From: Ruminococcus sp.
GTDB taxonomy: Bacteria; Bacillota; Clostridia; Oscillospirales; Ruminococcaceae
NCBI GenBank assembly: GCA_014799765.1
Contig: JAAVHK010000128.1
Span: 1-6,201, forward strand
Reading direction: 5' to 3'
DNA: 6,201 bases
Shown here: piece after piece, positions 1 to 5,817 of the stretch
Numbering within the stretch: position 1 is the first letter of the stretch
Layout of the letters: the number at the start of each line of letters is the position of its first letter
The notes under the pieces: model-generated
Told to the model about the DNA's origin: nothing
What the model saw: only the letters and a program-made list of their open reading frames with translations
Database searches by the model: none
Made by a program: the position numbers and the translations under genes

Positions 1-13
1 AAGCCTTACCCCC

Positions 14-42
14 TTGACAAATGGAAAATTATGTGATATAGT
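14..42 (+). promoter_or_regulatory. Sigma-A type promoter of the secreted-protein gene
   Basis: A perfect -35 box TTGACA (14-19) is followed by a 17-nt spacer and a -10 box TATAGT (37-42), one base from consensus. The TG at 34-35, one base before the -10, makes it an extended -10 element. Transcription should begin near 49-51, giving a leader of about 120 nt before the ATG at 172. No other promoter of this quality was seen in the window, so it probably drives the secreted protein and the small peptide gene, and may feed the rest of the cluster by readthrough. No operator was recognised beyond the inverted repeat just downstream. Confidence 0.85.
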
Positions 43-50
43 ATTATCAC

Positions 51-134
51 AGGCAGGATATATTAGCATTTAATTTATATGACGGTTTTCAGTGGTGTGA
101 GGCTTTCAGATAAATAAATGCTAGTATACTGCCT
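51..134 (+). repeat. Long imperfect inverted repeat / 5'-leader hairpin
   Basis: Bases 51-56 (AGGCAG) pair with 129-134 (CTGCCT). Bases 59-63 pair with 124-128 (one T-G wobble), 64-71 (TAGCATTT) pair with 116-123 (AAATGCTA), and 73-78 pair with 110-115. This gives about 25 pairs broken only by a GA bulge at 57-58 and an A bulge at 72, around a loop of about 31 nt (79-109). The stem starts at the predicted transcription start, so the mRNA would begin in a hairpin. Possible roles are mRNA stabilisation, a protein- or ligand-responsive leader, or a palindromic mobile repeat. No known riboswitch class was recognised. Confidence 0.7.
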
Positions 135-157
135 AAAGAAATTTTTTTTAAAATTTT

Positions 158-165
158 GGGAGGAG
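158..165 (+). promoter_or_regulatory. Ribosome-binding site fixing the start at 172
   Basis: GGGAGGAG at 158-165 lies 6 nt before the ATG at 172. An in-frame ATG at 118 has no comparable site, lies inside the right arm of the leader hairpin, and would put an unlikely extension in front of a classic signal peptide. The ATG at 172 is therefore taken as the start. Confidence 0.9.
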
Positions 166-171
166 TTATAT

Positions 172-1980
172 ATGTCAAAGAAATTTAAAAAGGCACTGGC
201 ATTTATCGCCACAGCTGCCATGGCATTCAGTGCAATTTCAGTTCTGCCGTACAGCACTTCCGGCAGCATTGTAGCATCAGCGGCAGGCGATGATGGTGAT
301 AATAATAACCATACATTAACTTATGAAGATAATGAAGATGGTACACATACAATTAAATGTAATGATGAAGATTGTACAGACGCTAATCATAACAGAAAAG
401 AAAAACACAATTGGAAAACTCCTGATGAAGATAATAAAGTTTATTGTAGCAACTGTAATGCTGAGGACAAGAGAACTGCTTTAGAAAAATTAGAAGACGC
501 AAAGCAAGACTTAAAAGACGCAGATGATGACAAAAAAACGCAGTTAGCAAATTTAGCTGAACAAGAAACAGGCGAATTAAAAGAAATGCAAGAGGCCCTG
601 AACAATTTAAAAGATGCATCCGTTGCAAGCGAGGCTATCGCCGTTCTTATACAAGCTATAGAAGATGAAGAAAAGAATAGAGTATCTTTCCAGAAATCAG
701 TAGATATGGCAAAAGAAAATTTATCAAAATTTGAAAACGATGTAATTGCAGCAACAGCAACATATAATACCAGCAACAATAGGTTAATAGCTCTGTCAGA
801 ATTAGAAAGTTTGAATGTATTGTCTGAAGAAGACAAAGAAGAATTAGAAATTTTAAGAGACACTGTTGATAACGATGGCAAAATTATTACAAAAGGGTCG
901 GTAACTCTCAATAAAGAAAAAATGGATGCGGCAATAAAAACGAAAGAAGCAGCAAAATCTATCTTAAGCAATGCAGAAACAAGATTATCTGAATACAACA
1001 GTAGAATTGACGAATACAAAAAAGAAAAAGAGCGTTTAGAAGGTTTACAGGAAGTGGCTAATTTAGAAGAGGATGAAACGTACCAAGATGCGATTACCAG
1101 ATTACAAAACGATATTACAACATTAAAAAACAAGATTGATCAACAAAGAGAAAATTTAAACAGTGACGACTATCTCAAAGTATACCAAGATGCAATAAAC
1201 GCTGCACAGGCCGCAGTAGATGCAGAGGAAAAAGCAGTACAGGCAGCAGCTGATGCAACAATTGCTGGCATGTCTCTTGATATTGACAAATCTAGTTTAA
1301 ATATGTATTTAAATGTTTATATAGCTGGTAATCCGGATAACATAAATGTTGAGGATGGAACAAAAAAAGGTGCAAATAACGATACTCCTATAGCAGTTAC
1401 TAATACAGATGGTGAGATTGAAACAAAGTATTGTACAGTTTTCCAGATTCCAATTAAACCGCAAGAGTATAATTATGATTTCAATATAACAAAAGGAAGC
1501 AAAAACGCATTAATAAAAAATATTAAACTTGAGGATTATGTAGACGCATTCAAGACATACTTTGGAGAAGATGACAAAAGAACAACGCTTGTTACTACAA
1601 TGTATGATTATTGTCAGGCAGCAACGGCATATTTAAACAGCTACAAAAAGGTAGATACAAATGCATATGACGATGCTGTTGATAGCGACAAAACAAAAGA
1701 AAATTACCGTGGTTCAAGTATTATTATTACTAACAATGCAAAGGTAGAGATACGTAATTATTTTGCAAAGGATGATACATATGTATCTGACATTGTTACT
1801 GCTGAATATACATTAGGAAAAATTAAAGATGCAGTAGTTTGGCAAGGCAAGACATTAGAGACATATTTTGAAAAGTTAAAAGCAAAAAGTGATGCCAAAG
1901 AAGCTAATGATGTAGCTACTGCTCTTATTGAATATGATAAAGCTGCTTTTGAATATAAGGAAGCCAATACAACCACATAA
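172..1980 (+). CDS. Secreted coiled-coil protein with Cys-pair module and ruminococcal-type C-terminal domain
   Basis: This is a 602-aa exported protein of unknown function. Residues 1-37 form a Sec signal peptide: a Lys-rich start (MSKKFKK), a hydrophobic core and a likely cut after ASA (35-37). Residues 47-98 form a small Cys/His module (C63, C68, C92, C95; H47, H59, H73, H79) containing the DGTH phrase seen in short repeats of clostridial surface proteins; it may bind metal. Residues of about 99-362 are charged, Ala/Glu/Lys-rich and heptad-like, predicting a long coiled coil. Residues of about 364-602 resemble a domain common on ruminococcal secreted proteins: a beta-rich start, then a helical block (453-491) whose pattern recurs near the end (about 559-597). 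No LPXTG, dockerin or membrane anchor is visible, so it is probably released or held non-covalently. It lies 25 bp upstream of the small peptide gene with no terminator between, so the two are probably co-transcribed. Its body is AT-richer and uses AGA, TTA and CAA more than the downstream genes. Secretion is well supported; function is not. Confidence 0.85.
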   Translation: MSKKFKKALAFIATAAMAFSAISVLPYSTSGSIVASAAGDDGDNNNHTLTYEDNEDGTHTIKCNDEDCTDANHNRKEKHNWKTPDEDNKVYCSNCNAEDKRTALEKLEDAKQDLKDADDDKKTQLANLAEQETGELKEMQEALNNLKDASVASEAIAVLIQAIEDEEKNRVSFQKSVDMAKENLSKFENDVIAATATYNTSNNRLIALSELESLNVLSEEDKEELEILRDTVDNDGKIITKGSVTLNKEKMDAAIKTKEAAKSILSNAETRLSEYNSRIDEYKKEKERLEGLQEVANLEEDETYQDAITRLQNDITTLKNKIDQQRENLNSDDYLKVYQDAINAAQAAVDAEEKAVQAAADATIAGMSLDIDKSSLNMYLNVYIAGNPDNINVEDGTKKGANNDTPIAVTNTDGEIETKYCTVFQIPIKPQEYNYDFNITKGSKNALIKNIKLEDYVDAFKTYFGEDDKRTTLVTTMYDYCQAATAYLNSYKKVDTNAYDDAVDSDKTKENYRGSSIIITNNAKVEIRNYFAKDDTYVSDIVTAEYTLGKIKDAVVWQGKTLETYFEKLKAKSDAKEANDVATALIEYDKAAFEYKEANTTT

Positions 1981-2005
1981 TAATAAATAAAGGAGATAAT
2001 GTATT

Positions 2006-2131
2006 ATGAAGAATGCTTACAATACTCCAGAAATGGAAGTAATCACATTCGAGAACGAAGACATCATCACTACAAGTAGTGTCATTGACCCCGAAGAAAA
2101 CGGTCTTCCGATAATCGATGTAACCGAATGA
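2006..2131 (+). CDS. Short acidic peptide, candidate RiPP precursor
   Basis: This 41-residue peptide is preceded by a strong AAGGAG (1990-1995), 10 nt before the ATG. It begins MKNAYNTPEMEV and ends NGLPIIDVTE. It has no signal peptide, no Cys and a net negative charge. Residues 5-8 (YNTP) match the YxxP motif that PqqD-type recognition proteins bind in lasso-peptide leaders, and the following EMEV resembles leaders of the paeninodin group. Residues 15-25 (FENEDIITTSS) look like the leader/core junction of the short peptides common in Firmicutes. The likely core is the last 16-18 residues, rich in Asp/Glu, Pro and Ile. Location supports the role: kinase, PqqD, peptidase and exporter genes follow. 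The gene stops 12 nt before a terminator-like hairpin, which would let precursor transcript exceed that of the enzymes. The processing site and product are unknown; a small regulatory or structural protein is the alternative. Confidence 0.75.
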   Translation: MKNAYNTPEMEVITFENEDIITTSSVIDPEENGLPIIDVTE

Positions 2132-2143
2132 TAAACAATTAAA

Positions 2144-2183
2144 AGACAGACGCTGGTTATTTTTGGCTGGCGTCTGTTTCTTT
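2144..2183 (+). terminator. Intrinsic terminator, probably partial, after the peptide gene
   Basis: ACAGACGC (2146-2153) and GCGTCTGT (2170-2177) form an 8-bp GC-containing stem, extendable by a G-T and an A-T pair at its base. The loop is 16 nt, and the 3' side runs into the T-rich tract TTTCTTT (2177-2183). The AAGGAG of the next gene begins only 4 nt later, and no good promoter was seen between them, so the hairpin most likely reduces rather than abolishes transcription of the downstream genes. This arrangement is common between a RiPP precursor gene and its enzyme genes. Confidence 0.7.
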
Positions 2184-2197
2184 GAAAAGGAGAGATT

Positions 2198-2731
2198 ATG
2201 AAAAGATTTGCAATTGCCTGTATCATTGCCCTAACCCTTTGTGCAGGTTGTGAAAGCTCCGGAAATACAGGTGAAAAATCCGCAGTTACAAGCAATACGG
2301 AAAAAGTTTCGGAAACAACTGCTGAAGCCGTAACTACAGAAGAATCAACGGAAGAAACTACTACAGAAGAAGTCACCACTACAGCAACAGAAACTGAACC
2401 TGACGAGGAACTGACAGTTACAACAGAAACTGATGAAACTACTACTTCTGAAGACGTCAGCACAACGGTTACGGCAGACAATGCAGGAACTGCCACCACT
2501 ACTACAACAAAAGCTGGTACAGGTAATACAAAAGCAGTCGATATACCGGATACTGCAAACGATTTGCCCGATATTGAAAACTTCGTATCTTTTGAAGAAC
2601 TTTTAGAAGGTGAAGAAGAAATTTCTGACGGCGGAAATACAGATATTCCGGAAAATATAACCGGCAATGAAGAATCACAGGATGAGACGGATTCGGGAGT
2701 TATAGAGCTTCCGTTTGTACCTTTTAATTGA
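2198..2731 (+). CDS. Thr/Glu-rich lipoprotein of unknown function
   Basis: This 177-aa protein starts with a short signal (MKRFAIACIIALTL) ending in the lipobox-like LCAGC, so Cys18 would be lipidated and anchored outside the membrane. Cys at -3 is less usual than Leu, Val or Ala but tolerated. Residues of about 25-110 are low-complexity Thr, Glu, Ser and Ala, reading as an extended linker that could be O-glycosylated. Residues of about 112-160 are strongly acidic. The chain ends in a hydrophobic tail ELPFVPFN. No enzymatic domain is visible. The start is set by AAGGAG (2187-2192), 5 nt before the ATG. The gene opens the packed operon, and its stop lies 3 nt before the kinase start. A surface role is inferred, such as immunity, receptor or docking partner for the exported peptide; no family was recognised. 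Confidence 0.8.
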   Translation: MKRFAIACIIALTLCAGCESSGNTGEKSAVTSNTEKVSETTAEAVTTEESTEETTTEEVTTTATETEPDEELTVTTETDETTTSEDVSTTVTADNAGTATTTTTKAGTGNTKAVDIPDTANDLPDIENFVSFEELLEGEEEISDGGNTDIPENITGNEESQDETDSGVIELPFVPFN

Positions 2732-2734
2732 ATT

Positions 2735-3466
2735 ATGAGAGATATATATAAAATCGGTGGGAAAGCCATTGAAATTGAATCGGTTCACGAAGAAATACAC
2801 CAGTTATGCAGGGATTACAGATATTCCGGTGATATTGATTTTTCGGTGAAAACTGAACAAGCCGCTATTGATTTTGAACGTGAAAAATCTATAGCCGAAG
2901 ACAAAAAAGAGGGTATACCGATACGTAAATTCGGTGACAGTTATCTTGAAACGCTTGCGGTGTACCGGCAGATAGCCGAACATATGATTGAATATGATAC
3001 GCTTTTATTTCATGGTTCTGTGATAGCGGTAGATGGTACAGGCTATCTGTTTACTGCAAAAAGCGGTACGGGAAAATCAACACATACACGTCTCTGGAGA
3101 GAATATTTCGGTGAACGTGCTGTAATGGTAAATGATGATAAACCATTGCTTGAGGTCACGGAAAACGGCGTCATAGTTTACGGTACGCCATGGGACGGCA
3201 AGCATCATCTGAGTAACAATATCGCCGTACCGCTGAAAGCTATATGCATTCTCGGACGTGCTGAAAAAAATCATATTGAAAAAATAACCACCTCAACCGC
3301 ATTGCCTATGCTTATACAACAGTCATATCGCTCCGCAGATGCCGGAAAAATGCAAAAAATCCTGAAAATTATAAACGGTATTTCGGAAAAAGTTTCGTTG
3401 TATAAGGCAGGATTCAATATGGAAATCGAATCGGCGGAAATGGCTTACAACGTGATGAAAGGATAA
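2735..3466 (+). CDS. HprK-like P-loop kinase of a RiPP-type cluster
   Basis: This 243-aa cytoplasmic protein resembles the catalytic half of HPr kinase/phosphorylase. Visible in order are FHGS (92-95), a P-loop AKSGTGKST (108-116; Lys114 and Ser115 bind nucleotide), the acidic motif NDDK (133-136), corresponding to the catalytic Asp pair of HprK, and GTPWDGKH (150-157), a signature of HprK-like proteins in peptide clusters. It is shorter than true HPr kinase/phosphorylase (about 310 aa) and lacks its usual N-terminal domain, so carbon-catabolite control is unlikely. Family members in paeninodin-type lasso clusters phosphorylate a Ser near the precursor's C-terminus; here Thr40, Ser24, Ser25 or Thr22/23 of the short peptide are candidate targets (inference). 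There is no clear ribosome-binding site before the ATG, which lies 3 nt after the lipoprotein stop, so translation is probably coupled. Confidence 0.88.
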   Translation: MRDIYKIGGKAIEIESVHEEIHQLCRDYRYSGDIDFSVKTEQAAIDFEREKSIAEDKKEGIPIRKFGDSYLETLAVYRQIAEHMIEYDTLLFHGSVIAVDGTGYLFTAKSGTGKSTHTRLWREYFGERAVMVNDDKPLLEVTENGVIVYGTPWDGKHHLSNNIAVPLKAICILGRAEKNHIEKITTSTALPMLIQQSYRSADAGKMQKILKIINGISEKVSLYKAGFNMEIESAEMAYNVMKG

Positions 3467-3472
3467 GTTAAA

Positions 3473-3739
3473 ATGAGATTAAAAAAAGGAATGATAACAG
3501 ACAGTTCAGGCGGTGAATATATCGCTGTTGCAACCGGCGAAGCAAGTCTTGTTTTCAACGGTCTTATTAAAAACAACGCAACGGCAAATTTCCTGTTTAA
3601 ACAGCTTATGAAAGATACTACCGAGGAAAAACTTGTACATTCACTGCTTGCGAAGTATGAGGTTTCCGAAGAAACCGCAAAAAAAGATGTTCATAATTTT
3701 GTCGCAAAACTCAGGGAAACGGGTTTATTAGATGAGTAA
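3473..3739 (+). CDS. PqqD-family peptide-recognition protein
   Basis: This 88-aa protein has the length and pattern of PqqD / RiPP recognition elements: an N-terminal beta part (about residues 1-30), then helices forming a small winged-helix-like fold. The C-terminal half (TTEEKLVHSLLAKYEVSEET followed by a VHNFVAKLRETGLL-type helix) is characteristic. Such proteins bind the leader of a precursor peptide and present it to modifying enzymes. YNTP in the short peptide encoded at 2006-2131 is the likely contact. The start lies 6 nt after the kinase stop and is preceded by AAAGGA (3458-3463). The last 8 nt overlap the next gene. It is free-standing, not fused to a protease or radical-SAM enzyme. 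Confidence 0.88.
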   Translation: MRLKKGMITDSSGGEYIAVATGEASLVFNGLIKNNATANFLFKQLMKDTTEEKLVHSLLAKYEVSEETAKKDVHNFVAKLRETGLLDE

Positions 3740-4157
3740 AAAACATAATATTGAAGACGAACTCAACAGGACAGGCAGACTATTACAGACTACCGTCGGC
3801 GACAGCATGGAACCTATGCTTAAAAACCGTGAAAATATTGTTGTACTGGAAAAAACTGACGGTATTCTTAAAAAATACGATTTACCACTTTACAGACGTC
3901 CGAACGGTAAGTATGTTCTTCACCGTATTATAAAAGTCCGGAAAAACGATTACATTATTTGCGGTGATAATCGCTGGAAAAAAGAAAAAGTTCCTCATGA
4001 CTGGGTACTCGCCTGTGTAAGCGGATATTACAAAAACGGCAGGTTTATTTCAGTTGATAATCCAAAATATCAGAAATACCTTAAAACCCTCGGCATACGA
4101 CGTAAAAAAATTTTTATAAAAGCAGTAATAAAGCGGTTAAAGAGGGTTATTTCATGA
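3732..4157 (+). CDS. S24/S26-family serine peptidase, Ser/His type, no membrane anchor
   Basis: This 141-aa protein carries the signal-peptidase signature GDSMEP (23-28; nucleophile Ser25), then VLHRI (62-66) and GDN (78-80). His64 stands where the Sec11/SipW type of signal peptidase has its catalytic His, in contrast to the Lys of LepB-type enzymes, and Asp79 would complete the site. Unlike typical signal peptidases it has no N-terminal transmembrane helix, so it probably acts in the cytoplasm or loosely at the membrane. The basic C-terminal tail (about 113-141, many Lys/Arg alternating with Ile/Val/Leu) could be amphipathic and membrane-associating. A likely task is removing the leader of the short peptide, since neither the exporter nor any other protein here has a peptidase domain. 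A LexA-like regulator is less likely, as no DNA-binding domain precedes the motif. Start ATG overlaps the PqqD gene by 8 nt; the end overlaps the transporter gene by 4 nt. Confidence 0.82.
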   Translation: MSKKHNIEDELNRTGRLLQTTVGDSMEPMLKNRENIVVLEKTDGILKKYDLPLYRRPNGKYVLHRIIKVRKNDYIICGDNRWKKEKVPHDWVLACVSGYYKNGRFISVDNPKYQKYLKTLGIRRKKIFIKAVIKRLKRVIS

Positions 4158-5806
4158 AAAATAAAAGTGCTTTGAAATGGCTTGTATCCGCTTTGAAAAA
4201 AGAAATTTCCGGTATTGTTCTTCTTACGTTTCTTAATTCGCTGATTTCCGCCAGTTCCGTACTTTTCGCCCACGATATGAAAAAAATCATTGACAGTGCC
4301 GTATCTGATAACAGACCGGATTTCAGATTATATGCGATTATTATCGGGGCAATAATTATCTTTCAGGTTTCGGTGCGTGCTGTATGCCGACGTACAGAAG
4401 AAAAAACCAAATCCGCTATCGAAAACAAACTCAAACTTCGTGCCTATGAAACGATTCTGACAAGAGATTTTGCTACACTTTCGGACTACCATACAGGAGA
4501 GCTTCAGAACAAAATGACAAATGATACCGTAATTATCGCTGACGGCATTACTACAGTCCTGCCTAATGTGACAGCTATGCTTGTTAAAATCATTGGTGCG
4601 GTATTTGTACTTATGTCGCTTGACAGCCGGTTTGCGTCTATATTTGTAGTAGGTGGTATTCTGCTACTTGGTGTAACATATTCGTTCCGTAAAGTCATGA
4701 AAAAACTTCATAAACAGGTGCAATCCGCTGACGGTGAAGTACGTTCATATCTACAGGAAACTGTGGAAAATCTTCTTGTAATCCGTTGTTTCGGCGGTGA
4801 AACGAAGGCTTCCGATATGGCAATGAATAAAATGCAGTCTCATCAGAATATCCGTCTGAAACGGAATATGTTTTCAAATATGTGTAATATCGGCTTCGGA
4901 ATCGTTATGAACGGCGGTTATTTTTTCGGGCTTATATGGTGCGGTATGGGTATACTTCACGGCGATATTTCATACGGTACGCTTACGGAAGTCCTACAGC
5001 TTGTGAATCAGGTACAACAGCCGTTTGCGAATATTACAGGCTATCTGCCTAAATATTATTCAATGATTGCTTCTGCGGAAAGGCTTATAGAACTTGAAAA
5101 TCTGAAAAAAGACAGTGTTGCAGAAAAAATCAGCAGTGAAAAACGTGACGAACTCTATAAAAATATGAAAGAAATCAGGTTTGAAAATGTTTCGTTTCAC
5201 TATCCTGACGGTACGGAAGTACTTAAAAATTTCAGTCATGTCATAGAAAAGGGAAGTTTCACTGCTATTATGGGACGTTCAGGAATAGGAAAAAGTACCA
5301 TGTTAAAACTTCTTATTTCCATATATGATATAGATTGTGGCGGAATAAATCTTGTCATGAACGATAATGAAAAAATTGCCGTTACAGGTTCTCAACGTGC
5401 AATGTTTGCATACGTTCCGCAGGGAAATTTTCTTATGTCGGGAACTATTGCCGAAGCGGTCAGCTTTATGAGTGATATGCCCATTGATATGGAAAGAGTG
5501 AAAAAAAGCTGTGAGATTTCCTGTGCAGACGAATTTATAGGACAGCTTGAAAACAGTTATGATACACTTCTCGGCGAAAATGGTACGGGACTTTCTGAGG
5601 GTCAGACACAGAGAATAGCAGTGGCAAGGGCTATTTATTCCGATGCCCCTGTATTGCTTCTTGACGAATCAACTTCAGCACTTGACGAACTCACAGAAAA
5701 GAAACTTTTACAGAATCTCAGGCAGATGACGGATAAAACTGTAATTATCATCACTCACCGAAAAGCCGTATTGAAAATATGCGATAAAATTATTGATTTT
5801 GATTAA
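4154..5806 (+). CDS. ABC exporter half-transporter (membrane + ATPase domains)
   Basis: This 550-aa protein fuses an exporter-type transmembrane domain (about residues 1-310, with hydrophobic segments near 20-40, 58-78, 138-155, 160-176 and 245-267) to a nucleotide-binding domain (about 340-550). It would work as a homodimer. Visible ATPase motifs are the aromatic A-loop Tyr350, Walker A GRSGIGKST (374-382), Q-loop Gln423, signature LSEGQ (480-484, Glu for the usual second Gly), Walker B VLLLDE (500-505; catalytic Glu505), D-loop SALD (508-511) and His535 in the H-loop. All catalytic residues are present, so it should be active. It starts directly with the membrane domain and has no N-terminal C39 peptidase, so it does not itself cut a leader. 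Export of the processed short peptide, or self-protection against it, is inferred from context. ATGA overlap with the peptidase gene and AGAGGG (4141-4146) support the start. Confidence 0.93.
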   Translation: MKNKSALKWLVSALKKEISGIVLLTFLNSLISASSVLFAHDMKKIIDSAVSDNRPDFRLYAIIIGAIIIFQVSVRAVCRRTEEKTKSAIENKLKLRAYETILTRDFATLSDYHTGELQNKMTNDTVIIADGITTVLPNVTAMLVKIIGAVFVLMSLDSRFASIFVVGGILLLGVTYSFRKVMKKLHKQVQSADGEVRSYLQETVENLLVIRCFGGETKASDMAMNKMQSHQNIRLKRNMFSNMCNIGFGIVMNGGYFFGLIWCGMGILHGDISYGTLTEVLQLVNQVQQPFANITGYLPKYYSMIASAERLIELENLKKDSVAEKISSEKRDELYKNMKEIRFENVSFHYPDGTEVLKNFSHVIEKGSFTAIMGRSGIGKSTMLKLLISIYDIDCGGINLVMNDNEKIAVTGSQRAMFAYVPQGNFLMSGTIAEAVSFMSDMPIDMERVKKSCEISCADEFIGQLENSYDTLLGENGTGLSEGQTQRIAVARAIYSDAPVLLLDESTSALDELTEKKLLQNLRQMTDKTVIIITHRKAVLKICDKIIDFD

Positions 5807-5817
5807 ACGGAGGTATT

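Noticed and set aside
135..157. Leader hairpin plus the T8 run at 142-149 as an intrinsic terminator/attenuator
   Set aside because: The T run starts 7 nt after the stem ends and the spacer is purine-rich, so the geometry is wrong for a standard intrinsic terminator. No leader peptide or competing antiterminator stem was found.
118..171. Upstream in-frame ATG at 118 extending the secreted protein by 18 residues
   Set aside because: No ribosome-binding site, located in the hairpin arm, and it would precede a typical Lys-rich signal peptide that already has its own GGGAGGAG at 158-165.
441..1133. 230-codon open frame on the minus strand
   Set aside because: It lies entirely antisense to the coiled-coil region, whose biased Glu/Lys/Ala codons avoid minus-strand stops. 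The translation is Ser/Phe/Leu-rich without motifs, and no start signals were seen.
1928..1959. TTGAAT followed by AATATA or TATAAG as a promoter for the peptide gene
   Set aside because: Both boxes are weak and the spacing is 18-20 nt in an AT-rich stretch; chance matches are expected there.
2017..2769. 250-codon open frame on the minus strand
   Set aside because: Its Ser/Val-rich translation is the mirror of the Thr/Glu repeats of the lipoprotein gene. It covers both the peptide and lipoprotein genes, which have better start signals.
2735..3466. Canonical HPr kinase/phosphorylase of carbon catabolite repression
   Set aside because: It is shorter than that enzyme, lacks its N-terminal domain, and sits in a peptide-processing operon instead of a housekeeping context.
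4154..4300. C39 peptidase domain on the ABC exporter (PCAT type)
   Set aside because: The protein starts about 20 residues before its first membrane segment; there is no room for a C39 domain and no Cys/His catalytic motif.
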